Shown: positions 1 through 11,758, counted from the first letter of the stretch. The stretch: 64,000 nt of DNA from Deinococcus arcticus (GCF_003028415.1 NZ_PYSV01000009.1:62001-126000), one strand, 5' to 3'. The notes: generated by a model not told the origin, from the letters alone. Translations and numbers: made by a program.

Positions 1-326
1 ACCCCGCCCGTCTGCCTGCCCAGAGCCCCACGGGCAACCTGTTCCTGCCGGGCAGCGTGTACACCCAGCTCGAAGGCGTGGGCATCCTGAAGGGCACCAA
101 ACAGCCTGCCCTGGCCCGCAAGTTCGTGGACTTCATGCTGAGCGCGCCCGTACAGGCCGATATTCCCACCCGCATGTGGATTTACCCAGCGGCCAAGGCC
201 ACACCCCTGAACCCCGTGTTCAGGTTCGCCCAGCAGCCGAAGGTGGAGCCCATCAAGCCGGCTGTCAGCGCCAACCCCCAGCGCCTTGTGGACGCCTGGG
301 TGACACAGGTGCTGCGCGCAAGGTGA
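1..326 (+). CDS. thiB: Thiamine ABC transporter substrate-binding protein, C-terminal part
   Basis: The window opens inside this gene; the frame is open from base 3 and stops at TGA 324-326. The visible ~107 residues include [17 protein letters not shown] and [10 protein letters not shown], the usual C-terminal pattern of the periplasmic thiamine/thiamine-phosphate binding protein TbpA/ThiB ([24 protein letters not shown] in the family). The protein would capture thiamine outside the membrane and hand it to ThiP. The following thiP, thiQ and thiN support the assignment. The N-terminus, signal peptide and any THI-box riboswitch would lie upstream of the window. Confidence 0.85.
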   Translation, partial: PARLPAQSPTGNLFLPGSVYTQLEGVGILKGTKQPALARKFVDFMLSAPVQADIPTRMWIYPAAKATPLNPVFRFAQQPKVEPIKPAVSANPQRLVDAWVTQVLRAR

Positions 327-731
327 GGAAAGGGAGGCAGTTGGCGGGAAGCGGAGCGCGGAAAAAACAAACAGGCCACCCCACGCTGACCTTTAGCTTT
401 TCAGAGTAGAACTTGCTGGGCCGCACCAAGCCTTCCTGCCCCTGGAGCGCCCAGATCCAGACGAGGCCGTCGTGCGCGCAGCGCGCGGGCCATTGCGGTG
501 GGGCGGAGGATGGCGTCGAAGCCGGACACGTCAACGAAGAGAGAAGCCCAGCCGACTCCAGTAAAAACTCTTGCCCAGTGCGAACGTTTGCTCCCCCTGC
601 CACCAGGTTCCAGGCGCATGAGTCTAACCAGTGGCAACGCGCAGGCCGCCCTGCGCGGCGAAGTCGTCTCCCCTCTGCTGCGCAGCTCTGCGAGTCTGGG
701 GGTGGGGCCTACGAAACAAAACCACAAGCCC
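327..731. other. Intergenic gap inside the thi cluster with a repeat relic
   Basis: About 405 bases separate thiB from thiP, unusual because the rest of the cluster is overlapping or nearly so. I see no convincing gene. Around 671-698 the sequence CTCTGCTGCGCAGCTCTGCGA resembles the central part of the family 2 repeat (compare 29530-29550), so the gap probably contains a decayed repeat copy. A promoter for thiP could lie here but none is clear. Confidence 0.5.
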
Positions 732-2273
<1,542 letters not shown>

Positions 2274-2274
2274 G

Positions 2275-3264
2275 ATGCTGGAGGGCATGAGCGCTGCAGC
2301 GGCCCTGACCCTGAGCGGCCTGCACAAAGCCTTCGGAACCGTGCAGGCTGTTCAGAACGTGTCGCTGACCGTGGCGCGCGGCGAAACCGTGGCCCTGCTG
2401 GGGCCATCAGGCTGCGGCAAGAGCACGGTGCTGCGGCTGGTGGCCGGCCTGGAGCGCCCAGACGCCGGCACCGTGGCTGTGGGCGGACGCGACGTGACCC
2501 GCCAGCCCCCGGAAACGCGGGGCGTGGGGCTGGTGTTTCAGGACTACGCCCTGTTTCCCCACCTGAGCGTGCTGGACAACGTGGCCTATGGCCTGCGGGT
2601 GCGGGGCGTGGCCCGCGCCGCTGCCCAGGCCCAGGCACGCGAGGCCCTGGCCCTGGTGGACCTGACCGGACTGGACGGGCGGCGCCCCGCGCAGCTCTCG
2701 GGCGGGCAGGCGCAGCGGGTGGCCCTGGCGCGCGCCCTGGCCACCCGTTCACCGCTGCTGCTGCTGGACGAGCCCATGTCCAACCTCGACGAGCGCCTGC
2801 GCTCAGACCTGCGGGCCGGGCTGCGCGGCCTGTTCGCCCGCATAGACGCCGGGGTGCTGCTGGTCACGCACGACCAGCGCGAGGCCCGCGCCCTCGCTGG
2901 GCGGGTGGTGATTCTGCGGGCAGGCGCCCTGGTGCAGGCTGGCCCCACGGAGACAGTATTTGCCCAGCCCGCCACCGCCTGGGTGGCGGCCTTTCTGGGT
3001 GAGCGCAACCTGCTGCCGGCCGGGCCCGGGCAGGTGCGTCATGTGCCGGAAACCGCGCTGCAGCTGGGCCCTGGCGGGCCCTGGCCCGTCGTGGCCCGCC
3101 AGAGCACCGAAAGCGGGCTCGTGGTCACCGTGGCCCACGCGCTGGGCCCGCTCACCCTGACCCTCAGCCCCCGGGAAGCCGGGCTGCTGGCGGGCAATAC
3201 CCTGCGCCTGAGCGTGGATGAGGCGCAGGTGCGCCCGCTGCCCGATGACCGGGAGCAGGAATGA
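2275..3264 (+). CDS. thiQ: Thiamine ABC transporter ATP-binding protein
   Basis: A 329-residue ABC ATPase. Walker A is GPSGCGKST (about residues 43-51), the signature is LSGGQAQRVALARAL, and Walker B is LLLLDEPMSNLD, followed by the H-loop LLVTHDQREA. The C-terminal ~100 residues are an accessory domain, making it longer than E. coli ThiQ (~230 aa) and similar to the Fe3+/spermidine-type ATPases. The role as thiamine importer motor rests on its position between thiP and thiN. ATG 2275 has GAGGTG about 7 bases upstream; ATG 2287 is an alternative but its GGAGG is too close. Its last four bases overlap thiN. Confidence 0.82.
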   Translation: MLEGMSAAAALTLSGLHKAFGTVQAVQNVSLTVARGETVALLGPSGCGKSTVLRLVAGLERPDAGTVAVGGRDVTRQPPETRGVGLVFQDYALFPHLSVLDNVAYGLRVRGVARAAAQAQAREALALVDLTGLDGRRPAQLSGGQAQRVALARALATRSPLLLLDEPMSNLDERLRSDLRAGLRGLFARIDAGVLLVTHDQREARALAGRVVILRAGALVQAGPTETVFAQPATAWVAAFLGERNLLPAGPGQVRHVPETALQLGPGGPWPVVARQSTESGLVVTVAHALGPLTLTLSPREAGLLAGNTLRLSVDEAQVRPLPDDREQE

Positions 3265-3893
3265 TCGCCTGGATTCTGGTGGGCGGGCGGCTGGTGGACA
3301 CGCCCCTGCTGCGCGCCCTGCCCCGCCCCGCGCTGGTGGTGGCGGCCGACGGCGGCGCGCGGCACGCGGCCCCGCTGGGCCTGAAGGTGGACCTGTGGGT
3401 GGGCGATTTTGATTCCTCAGCGGGGCTGGCGCTCTCGGCCCCGCGCGAGGTCTTCCCTGCCGCCAAGGCCGCCACCGACGCCGAACTGGCGGTGGAAGCG
3501 GCGCTGCAACGGGGTGCCCGCGAACTGGTGGTCGTGGGGGCGTTCGGGGGCCGCTTTGACCACACGCTGGGGCTGGCGCTGGGCGCTGTGCGGCTGGCTG
3601 GGGAGGGCCGGCGCGTGACCCTCACCAGCGGCGACGAATGGGGCTGGCCGCTGCTGCCGGCCTCGCCCCTGGCGCTGGCCCTGCCCCCGGGTGCCACCCT
3701 CAGCGTCCTGGCGCTCACGGCCCTGCGCGGCCTGACCCTGCGGGGCGTGCGCTGGCCGCTGCCCGGCGCGGATATTCCCCAGGGCAGCGGCTGGACGATC
3801 AGCAATGAGGTGCAGGCGGCCGGGGTTCATGCCTCTTTGAGAAGCGGGCAGGCGCTGGTGACCGCGTTGCCCGGAAACGAGCCTGAACACTGA
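3261..3893 (+). CDS. thiN: Thiamine pyrophosphokinase
   Basis: A 210-residue protein that transfers pyrophosphate from ATP to thiamine, giving thiamine diphosphate. Family features are VVAADGGARHA near residue 27, the metal-site stretch WVGDFDSS, a second acidic cluster KAATDAELAVEAAL, and GAFGGRFDHTLG. It overlaps thiQ by ATGA, so translation is probably coupled; the cluster therefore imports thiamine and converts it directly to the cofactor. The length is normal for the bacterial enzyme. Confidence 0.85.
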   Translation: MIAWILVGGRLVDTPLLRALPRPALVVAADGGARHAAPLGLKVDLWVGDFDSSAGLALSAPREVFPAAKAATDAELAVEAALQRGARELVVVGAFGGRFDHTLGLALGAVRLAGEGRRVTLTSGDEWGWPLLPASPLALALPPGATLSVLALTALRGLTLRGVRWPLPGADIPQGSGWTISNEVQAAGVHASLRSGQALVTALPGNEPEH

Positions 3894-3896
3894 CAA

Positions 3897-3922
3897 GGGA
3901 GCGGCTGATTCAGGCCGCCCCC
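3897..3922. terminator. Hairpin between convergent genes
   Basis: GGGAGCGGC pairs with GCCGCCCCC across a short loop, with one mismatch, and is followed by TCTCTTT. It lies between the thi cluster and the convergent lipoprotein gene and probably ends the thi transcript. Confidence 0.6.
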
Positions 3923-3938
3923 TCTCTTTCCCCCTGGT

Positions 3939-5315
3939 TCAGTTCGCCGGGCAGGCCTCCACACCCGCGCGGGTGCCCCGGGTAAAGCGGCAGCCATAGG
4001 CGGGGTCGGCCACCACGCTGGCGGTGGTCACGTCGTCGCCAGCAGGCTTCATGCCAGTGGCCTCCCACTTCACCAGATCGGCGAACGCCTCGGTCAGCTC
4101 TGCCGGGCTGAATTCGCAGTGCCCCGCGGCGCGAATGGCGCGCTGCACCAGCCGGTCGCCGTTCCCCGCTGCGGTCACGGCCGCGCGGTACAGCTGCTGG
4201 TGGCGGAAGGGCACGTAAAAGTCCCCGGTGGTGTGCAGGGTCAGCACCGGCACGCTCACCTCGCCGTTCACGCGCGGCAGCCAGCGCACGCTGCCAGGGC
4301 GCGCGGGGTTGGCGTCGGGGGCCGCGCCCACCCGCACAATGCTGGCGTTAAAAAGCTTCTCGGCCTCGGTGGGGGTGGCCCCGGCCGTCCAGCGGTAGGT
4401 GGTGCCCACGTTGCTGTAGATGTTGCGCGGCAGGATCCCCATAACTGTGCCGTCGGCCCCGCCGGTGCTCAGGACAACCTGCTGCCATTGGGCGCTGCGA
4501 AAGCCCAGTTCAAAGGCCGGGCGCGGGCCACCGGTGAGGGTGCGGGCGATCTCGCGCAGCTTGGCGCCCTGGGTGGCATTCTCCTGCCAGGTCGCGCCGC
4601 TGGCCGTGCTGAAGCTGGCTGCCAGAATGTCGGGCAGGGCAGCGCGGAAGGCGTCCTGGCCCTGGGGGAAGGTCTTGGGGCCCAGGCCCGCCAGTTGCGC
4701 GGCCACCAGCGGGTAGTCGCCCAGCCACTGAAACTGGTAATCCTCGTCCATCACGCCGCACAGGGGCAGGGCGGCGGCGTAGGCGGTCTTGTTTTTCGCG
4801 CTCTGCTGCGTTTCCTTTTCCACCGCTGCGCCCGCCACGTGCCCGCCCATGCTCACGCCCACGATCAGGGTCTTTTTCGGGGCTGCGTACTTGCCACCCG
4901 TCAGGCCCACAAAGGCGTTGGCCAGGGCATTGGTGTCTTCCACACCCGCCTGCACGTCGTAGAAGTTGGCGCTGTAAGAGCTGGCGGCCCAGGCGTAGCC
5001 CTGGCTCAGCCACAGGGCGCGCAGGGGTGGGGTCTGCACCCGCAGGTCCTTGCCCTCGCCCGCGTAGCCGTGGGCATACATCACCAGCTGGCCGTTCCAG
5101 TTGGCGGGCACTTCTATGGCGTAGCTGGCCTCGCCGCGCAGGCCAGCCATCTTGCCCTGGAACAGTTCGGCGCCCGTCACGGCACTGATGGTGGGCACCA
5201 CCGCCGTGAAGGCGCGGGTGTCGTGCGCGCGGGTGTCGGGCACAGGGGGCGGGGGCAGCGGCGTACAGGCGCTCAGGGCCAGGGCCGAGAGCAGGGCAGC
5301 AGTCAGGGCGCGCAT
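3939..5315 (-). CDS. Secreted alpha/beta-hydrolase lipoprotein
   Basis: A 458-residue protein beginning with a hydrophobic signal and the lipobox ALSAC, so probably a lipid-anchored exported protein. The nucleophile elbow is GVSMGG (about residue 158), and a late GHCEF suggests the catalytic histidine; a D in TTGDFYVPF could be the acid. This is the alpha/beta-hydrolase fold. Substrate is not predictable; an esterase acting outside the cytoplasm is the simplest reading. It stands alone, divergent from the membrane protein at 5558, with a palindrome in the shared upstream region. Confidence 0.7.
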   Translation of the reverse strand: MRALTAALLSALALSACTPLPPPPVPDTRAHDTRAFTAVVPTISAVTGAELFQGKMAGLRGEASYAIEVPANWNGQLVMYAHGYAGEGKDLRVQTPPLRALWLSQGYAWAASSYSANFYDVQAGVEDTNALANAFVGLTGGKYAAPKKTLIVGVSMGGHVAGAAVEKETQQSAKNKTAYAAALPLCGVMDEDYQFQWLGDYPLVAAQLAGLGPKTFPQGQDAFRAALPDILAASFSTASGATWQENATQGAKLREIARTLTGGPRPAFELGFRSAQWQQVVLSTGGADGTVMGILPRNIYSNVGTTYRWTAGATPTEAEKLFNASIVRVGAAPDANPARPGSVRWLPRVNGEVSVPVLTLHTTGDFYVPFRHQQLYRAAVTAAGNGDRLVQRAIRAAGHCEFSPAELTEAFADLVKWEATGMKPAGDDVTTASVVADPAYGCRFTRGTRAGVEACPAN

Positions 5316-5463
5316 AGGGGAAACCTCCGGGAGAAAGGGGATAGAGACGAACTTCGGTCTGTGGCGGCTCCATCCCAGAACAGCACCGGGCCGGCGCGGG
5401 GCTCCCAGCAGCTCGCGCAGCTTCGGCGGCCTGGGGTGCGCCAGCGTTGGGGCCAGACATGGT

Positions 5464-5478
5464 TTGAACCGGGTTCAA
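5464..5478. promoter_or_regulatory. Perfect 15-bp palindrome in a divergent promoter region
   Basis: TTGAACC-G-GGTTCAA is a perfect inverted repeat in the 242-base space between the divergent genes starting at 5315 (-) and 5558 (+). Size and symmetry fit an operator for a dimeric regulator. No regulator gene is adjacent, so the binding protein is unknown. Confidence 0.4.
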
Positions 5479-5557
5479 TTGGACAACGGCCCGGCGATGA
5501 TAGCGTTTCCACCCCGCGCCGGGAACCCACGCGGGCCCCCCCTCGTAGGGGGCAGAG

Positions 5558-6220
5558 ATGAGACAGGTCGGAATGAATGGACGGGGACTGGGCTGCGGGT
5601 GTCTGGGCTGTGGCGGCGGCACGCTGCTGGTGCTGGCGCTGCTGGGGGGTCTGGCGTGGTTTATGGTGATTCAGCCCGCGCGCAACTTCCTGGCCGGCCT
5701 GTCGCAACCCGCCCAGACGCAAACCCAGCCCCAGACCGGTGCCCAGAGCAGTGGCGGCACGGCCCCCGGCGCAGCGGCCAACGCCCCCCTCACCCGGGCA
5801 GAGGTTCAGCGCTTCGTGCGCGTGCGCCGCGAGGTCCGCAACGCCCTGGGCTCCTCGTTCACTGGCGTGCAGCAGGTCTGGACCGACATCCAGAACGGCC
5901 AGAGCCCCAACGTGCTGCAGATGATGGCGGTGCTGCGCAACGCGGGCAGCAGCGTGGGCGCCGCGCGCCAGGCCCAGGCGGCGGCCCTGGCCAAGGAAGG
6001 CATGAGCCCCGAGCGCTACGCTCAGGTCCGCGCGGCTGTGAACCGCGCCCTGGGCCTGCCCACCGTGGACTTCGCCCAGGCGGCCCAGGCCCTGCAGAAC
6101 GGCCAGCTGCCGGACCTCAGCAGCACCGTGCAGGCGGGCGGCGGCCCGGACCGCGCCCTGGTGGAGCCCTTCCGGCGAGAGCTGAGCGCCACGGCGGCGG
6201 CGGGCCTGCTGGGGTTGTAA
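5558..6220 (+). CDS. Single-pass membrane protein of unknown function
   Basis: 220 residues. The N-terminus is Gly/Cys-rich (GLGCGCLGCGGG) and runs into one hydrophobic helix (about residues 20-40), then a Gln/Thr-rich linker and a soluble, helical, Ala/Arg-rich domain (about 85-215) that should lie outside the membrane. I do not recognise the domain. ATG 5558 is preceded by AGGGGGC at suitable spacing; ATG 5573 is a possible alternative. The clustered cysteines just before the helix could be acylated or bind metal, which is only a guess. Confidence 0.6.
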   Translation: MRQVGMNGRGLGCGCLGCGGGTLLVLALLGGLAWFMVIQPARNFLAGLSQPAQTQTQPQTGAQSSGGTAPGAAANAPLTRAEVQRFVRVRREVRNALGSSFTGVQQVWTDIQNGQSPNVLQMMAVLRNAGSSVGAARQAQAAALAKEGMSPERYAQVRAAVNRALGLPTVDFAQAAQALQNGQLPDLSSTVQAGGGPDRALVEPFRRELSATAAAGLLGL

Positions 6221-6237
6221 ACTCCCGCCCGCGTTCG

Positions 6238-6273
6238 CGCCGCCCAGCAGGCCCGGTGCCGCTGGGCGGCGTT
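6238..6273 (+). terminator. Hairpin terminator before hemL
   Basis: CGCCGCCCAGC (6238-6248) pairs perfectly with GCTGGGCGGCG (6261-6271), followed by TTCTGT. It probably ends the transcript of the preceding membrane protein. Confidence 0.55.
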
Positions 6274-6325
6274 CTGTGGGCTGGCGCCCGTACAGCAGCC
6301 CCGGGGCTCCGGTAAGGTGGGCGGC

Positions 6326-7665
<1,340 letters not shown>

Positions 7666-7669
<4 letters not shown>

Positions 7670-8094
7670 CCCTGCTGACCCAGACCGCCCAGCTGCGCGA
7701 GGTGCTGACCACCAGCAAGGTGATTGCCGTGGTGGGCTTTCACCACGACCCCATGAAACCGGCGCATTACGTGCCGGAATACATGCACCGCCAGGGCTAC
7801 ACGGTGATTCCGGTGAATCCGGCGCTGGCGGCGCGGGGCGAGAGCTACTTCGGCCACCGCGCGGTGGCTACCCTGGCCGAGATTGGCACGCCGGTGGACA
7901 TCGTGGACGTGTTTCGCCGCAGCGACAAGGTGCGCGAGCATCTGGCCGATCTGCTGGCCATGACCCCACTGCCCCCGGTGGTGTGGCTGCAGCAGGGCAT
8001 CCGCGACGACGCCACCGCCCGCGAACTGACGGCGCGCGGCATTGACGTGGTGCAGGACCGCTGCCTGCTGGCCGACCACCGGGCGCTGCTGTAG
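7666..8094 (+). CDS. CoA-binding domain protein (YccU type)
   Basis: 142 residues forming one Rossmann-like CoA-binding domain: VIAVVGFHHDPMKPAHYVP near the start and YTVIPVNPAL, then DIVDVFRRSD and VVWLQQGI. This small family resembles the CoA-binding part of succinyl-CoA ligase but has no catalytic domain. Function in the cell is unknown. It overlaps hemL (ATGA) and sits two bases before the FAD oxidoreductase, so the three are probably co-transcribed. Confidence 0.8.
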
Positions 8095-8096
8095 CC

Positions 8097-9119
8097 ATGC
8101 TGAACCTGCTGGTGGTGGGCGCCGGGCTTGCGGGGCTGGCCTGCGCCCGGGACGCGGGCCCGCGCGTGACCATACTGGACAAGGGCCGGGGTGTCTCGGG
8201 CCGGGCGGCCACCCGGCGTGTGCCGCTGCCTGAGGGGGGCGTGGCCCGGCTGGACCACGGCGCCCGCTTCTTCACCGCCCGGCACCCCCGCACTGTGGCC
8301 CTGGCAGAGGGCGGCGTGCGCGAGGGCTGGAATGCCGTGTGGACCCGGGGCGTGGCCCACTGGGCAGACGGCGAGGTCCATGCAGCCCAGGACACCCATC
8401 CCCGCTATGCTCCGCCCGAGGGCCTGAGTGCCCTGGGCCGCGTGCTGGCGCGGGGCGTGGACGTCCACAGCGGCGTGGAGGTCACCAGTCTGGAGCGGCG
8501 CCCCGGGCACTGGCGGGCGCACACCCGGGACGGCCAAGTCTGGGACAGCGCCCGGCTGGTGCTGAATCTGCCGGCGCCGCAGCTGCTGGCCCTGCTGGCA
8601 CCGCTGCAGCTGGACGGCGCCCTGCAAACGCCATCCAGTGAGGACGCGGCCCAGGCCGCCGCGCGCGTGGCCTTCGATCCCTGCTGGACGGTGGGCGCGG
8701 TGCTCGCTGGGGCCCCGCGCTGGCTCCACCCCGCCACCCGCCTGAACCACCCGGCGCTGGACTGGCTGTCGCTGGAACACACCAAGCGCCCCCCAGGCCA
8801 TCCCCCGGCCCTGATTCTTCAGGCGGGCGCTGACTGGACCCGCGCCCACTTGGACGCCTCACCGCAAGAGGCAGGCGACCTGCTGCTGGCCGCCGCCGAG
8901 GTTGTGATGGGCGAGGCGCTGCCCACGACTGCGGCCTTTGCCCACCGCTGGCGCTTTGCCACCCCCACCCGCCGCGCCCCCGGCCCCTGTCACTGGGACG
9001 AGGCGCTGGGTCTGGGCTGGTGCGGCGACTGGTTCACGCCAGACGCCCACGGCCCGCGCGTGGAAGCGGCCCTGCTGAGCGGCTGGGCCCTGGCGCGCTG
9101 GATGGCCGGGGGGGAGTGA
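8097..9119 (+). CDS. NAD(P)/FAD-dependent oxidoreductase, amine-oxidase-like
   Basis: 340 residues. The N-terminus LLVVGAGLAGLACAR is the dinucleotide-binding GxGxxG motif, followed by LDKGRGVSGRAATRR, typical of the FAD-binding amine oxidase/renalase-like group. A late GLGWCGDWF segment matches the second FAD-contacting motif. The substrate cannot be inferred. It is the last gene of the hemL transcript and faces recJ. Confidence 0.75.
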   Translation: MLNLLVVGAGLAGLACARDAGPRVTILDKGRGVSGRAATRRVPLPEGGVARLDHGARFFTARHPRTVALAEGGVREGWNAVWTRGVAHWADGEVHAAQDTHPRYAPPEGLSALGRVLARGVDVHSGVEVTSLERRPGHWRAHTRDGQVWDSARLVLNLPAPQLLALLAPLQLDGALQTPSSEDAAQAAARVAFDPCWTVGAVLAGAPRWLHPATRLNHPALDWLSLEHTKRPPGHPPALILQAGADWTRAHLDASPQEAGDLLLAAAEVVMGEALPTTAAFAHRWRFATPTRRAPGPCHWDEALGLGWCGDWFTPDAHGPRVEAALLSGWALARWMAGGE

Positions 9120-9124
9120 AGAAA

Positions 9125-9159
9125 GGGCTCTGGGCCATGGGCTTTGGGCCATGAGCTCT
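9125..9159 (-). repeat. Degenerate heptamer repeat, inverted orientation
   Basis: Five consecutive 7-mers: GGGCTCT, GGGCCAT, GGGCTTT, GGGCCAT, GAGCTCT. Read on the minus strand they are variants of the ATGGCTC unit that forms the array at 22610. A second set in the opposite orientation lies at 9259, on the other side of a terminator hairpin. Confidence 0.6.
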
Positions 9160-9174
9160 GAGGGAAGAGCACAG

Positions 9175-9206
9175 GCGGGAGGAGCAGTTGCATGTGCCCC
9201 TCCCGC
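9175..9206. terminator. Hairpin terminator between convergent genes
   Basis: GCGGGAGG pairs with CCTCCCGC, extended by GCA/TGC after one mismatch, loop of eight bases, followed by TTTC. It lies between the oxidoreductase gene and recJ, both of which end here. Confidence 0.65.
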
Positions 9207-9258
9207 TTTCACCCCTTGCCCAGAACCGGCTCTAGCACCCGCTCGCTGCCCTTACCCC

Positions 9259-9293
9259 ATGGCTCATGGCTCACAGCTCATAGCCCCTGGCCC
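9259..9293 (+). repeat. Degenerate heptamer repeat (ATGGCTC type)
   Basis: Five consecutive 7-mers: ATGGCTC, ATGGCTC, ACAGCTC, ATAGCCC, CTGGCCC. The first two are identical to the unit of the long array at 22610-22691. With the inverted set at 9125 they form an imperfect inverted pair around a 99-base core. Confidence 0.65.
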
Positions 9294-9296
9294 CCT

Positions 9297-11417
9297 TCAC
9301 CCCAGTGCCAGTGCCGGCTGGGTCTGCCCCTCCTCGTGCCCCAGGCCCAGCATGGCCAGCACACTGGCGGTCCAGCCCTCGTCATCCAGCACGCGCCAGT
9401 GGTGGGCCCACTGCCAGCGGCGGTAGGCGTCGGCGGCGGCTTCCAGGTGCTGGTCGCCGGCCCCGGGCACCAGTTCGCGCAGGGGGTTGCCGGGGGGGGC
9501 CAGCAGGTGCTGCCGGGTCAGTGCTCCTTCCAGGTCGGCCAGGGTCTTGGGGCCAAAGGCAAAGGCCACGCGGCCACCCCGGATCCAGCGGCGCAGATCG
9601 TCCTCGGCGGGCAGGGTATACAGAATCAGTTCGCCGCCGGGGTGGGGCGCGCCGGCGGCCACCAGGGTCAGGCCCGGCACGTTGTCGCGCAGGTACTCGG
9701 CCACGGGCCCGGCCGCGTGGGCCGCTGCGCCGGCGCGCAGGTGGCCCAGGGCGGCGCGCGGGTCCAGCCGGGGCAGCGACAGGCCGGGGGGCGGGGCGTC
9801 CAGCGCCACTGGCGCCGGCACCCGCAGTGCCTGCCCCTGAAACTCCACCCGGCTCTGCCCGCGCCACTCGCTGCCCATCAGGTGGGCAGCGAGGTCCCGT
9901 TCCCCGCCAGCGGCGTCGGACTCGCCAAATTTCACGCCCCGCAGCCCCGCCACCTTGAACTGCAGGCTGTCGCCGCGCTTGCCCACCAGCCGGGTGTCGG
10001 TCAGGGTGTCGCGCAGATGCCACAGCGGTAGCGGGTGGCCCTCGCCAAACGGCTCCAGGGCCGCTGTTTGTTCCAGCAGGTCCAGGCCCGCGCCCAGGGC
10101 CGGCAGCGGCGCGTCCAGACGCACGCGGGGCAGCGGTGCCGGAAACTGGCGCACATAGGCATGCACCCGGTCACGAAAGGCCGCAAAATGGGCCTCGTCC
10201 ATGGCAAAACCGGCCGCCCCCGGGTGGCCCCCGTAGCGCTTCAGCAGGTCGTGGCTGAATTTCAGTCCCCCCACCGCGCTGATGCCCGGCGTGCTGCGCA
10301 CCGACCCCTTGCCCTGCGCCACGATGTACACCGGCTTGTGGTAGGTGTCCACCAGCTTGCTGGCCACAATGCCCATCACGCCTGCGTGCCAGTCGGGGTG
10401 CGTGACCACCAGCGCCGGGTCGCGGGGGTCAGCCAGGGTCAGGGCCTGCGCGAACATCTCGTCCTGCAGCTTGCGCCGCTCCAGGTTGCGAATTTCCAGG
10501 TACTCGGCCAGGCGCCGCGCCTCGTGGGCGCTGGCAGTGGTCAGCAGCTCCAGGGCGATGTCCGCCTCGCCCAGACGGCCGGCAGCGTTGATGCGCGGCG
10601 CCAGTACAAAGGCCACGTCGCGCGCCCCGGGACGGGTCACGCGCCCGGTCTCCAGCAGGGCCCGCAGCCCCGGCAGCCCAGTGCGGCCCAGCTCCTCCAG
10701 ACCCGCCTGCACCAGCGCGCGGTTCTCGCCGACCAGCGGCGCCACATCGGCAATGGTGCCCAGGGTGGCCAGGGGGCTCAGGTGCCGGGGTTCGCCTTGC
10801 CCCAGTTCGTCCCGCACCGCCCACAGCAGGTGGTAGGCCACACCCGCGCCGGTCAGGTTGTGCAAAGCGCCGTCGTAGCCCTGGGTCAGATGGGGGTGGA
10901 CCACCAGCGCCTCGGGGAAGTGGTCCCCCGGGGCGTGGTGGTCCGTGACGATCACCTCGGTGCCCCGGTCCAGCAGCGCGCGGATCTCGGCGTGGTTGGT
11001 CACGCCGCAGTCCACGGTCACCAGCAGGTCGCAGGCGGCGGCGTGTTCGTCCACGCGGTCGGGGTGCAGGCCGTAGCCCTCGTTCAGGCGGTGCGGAATG
11101 AAGCCGTGCACCTCGGCGCCCAGTTCGCGCAGGCCCAGCACCAGCACAGCCGTGGCGCTCACGCCGTCGGCGTCGTAGTCCCCGTGAATGCGCAGGCGCC
11201 GGCCCGCCTGAATGGCCCCAGCAAGGCGCCGCGCCGCTTCCCGCAGCGCCGGGTTGGGGGTCAGCGCCAGGGGCGGTGCCAGCAGGGCCGGACTCAGGCC
11301 CCGCCCGGCCAGGGCCTGCGCCAGGGGCGGGGCCACCCCCCAGGTGCGCATGGTGTCCAGCAGCTGGGGGCGGGGACTGGGGGCCGCCAGCACCCACTGA
11401 GGGGGCTGGGCGGTCAC
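9297..11417 (-). CDS. recJ: Single-strand-specific 5'-3' exonuclease RecJ
   Basis: 706 residues, similar in size to D. radiodurans RecJ. DHH-family motifs are in order: RIHGDYDADGVSA (motif I), VTVDCGVTNHAEI (motif II), VTDHHAPGDHFP (motif III, DHH), then the DHHA1 motif RYGGHPGAAGFAMDE. After these come the OB-fold region and an additional C-terminal domain typical of Deinococcus RecJ. RecJ trims 5' ends for the RecF recombination pathway, which matters here because Deinococcus lacks RecBC. It starts four bases inside the small upstream membrane-protein gene. Confidence 0.92.
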   Translation of the reverse strand: MTAQPPQWVLAAPSPRPQLLDTMRTWGVAPPLAQALAGRGLSPALLAPPLALTPNPALREAARRLAGAIQAGRRLRIHGDYDADGVSATAVLVLGLRELGAEVHGFIPHRLNEGYGLHPDRVDEHAAACDLLVTVDCGVTNHAEIRALLDRGTEVIVTDHHAPGDHFPEALVVHPHLTQGYDGALHNLTGAGVAYHLLWAVRDELGQGEPRHLSPLATLGTIADVAPLVGENRALVQAGLEELGRTGLPGLRALLETGRVTRPGARDVAFVLAPRINAAGRLGEADIALELLTTASAHEARRLAEYLEIRNLERRKLQDEMFAQALTLADPRDPALVVTHPDWHAGVMGIVASKLVDTYHKPVYIVAQGKGSVRSTPGISAVGGLKFSHDLLKRYGGHPGAAGFAMDEAHFAAFRDRVHAYVRQFPAPLPRVRLDAPLPALGAGLDLLEQTAALEPFGEGHPLPLWHLRDTLTDTRLVGKRGDSLQFKVAGLRGVKFGESDAAGGERDLAAHLMGSEWRGQSRVEFQGQALRVPAPVALDAPPPGLSLPRLDPRAALGHLRAGAAAHAAGPVAEYLRDNVPGLTLVAAGAPHPGGELILYTLPAEDDLRRWIRGGRVAFAFGPKTLADLEGALTRQHLLAPPGNPLRELVPGAGDQHLEAAADAYRRWQWAHHWRVLDDEGWTASVLAMLGLGHEEGQTQPALALG

Positions 11418-11758
11418 GCGCCCTCCTGGCGGGGGCGGTCGGCCCCGGCTGGGTCAGGTGCCGCACCCAGCCGGGCCTGCAGGGTGGCTGTCAGGCGCGC
11501 CTCGGCCTCGCGGCGCAAGCGGGCTTCCCGGGCCCGGCGGCGGCGCTCATTCCACAGCCCGGGCAGCAGCAGCAGCCCCATAAAGGCGGCGCCCAGCAGC
11601 AGAAAAACGGTTACACCGGCCCCCACCGACAGCGTGAATTCGCCGCCACCCAGCGGCAGCGGCAGGCGCACGAGTCCAGGGTTTTCCAGGGTCACCAGCG
11701 CCAGGTAGGCCAGCAGGCCCAGCAGGAACAGCACCTGAAGAAAGGAAACAAGGCGCAT
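11414..11758 (-). CDS. LapA-like (DUF1049) membrane protein
   Basis: 114 residues with two hydrophobic helices (about 5-25 and 45-68) separated by the short polar loop ENPGLVRLPLPLGGGEF, then an Arg-rich, predicted coiled-coil tail on the cytoplasmic side (RRRRAREARLRREAEARL). This layout fits the LapA/DUF1049 family. It precedes recJ with a four-base overlap; the reason for that pairing is unknown. Confidence 0.65.
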   Translation of the reverse strand: MRLVSFLQVLFLLGLLAYLALVTLENPGLVRLPLPLGGGEFTLSVGAGVTVFLLLGAAFMGLLLLPGLWNERRRRAREARLRREAEARLTATLQARLGAAPDPAGADRPRQEGA

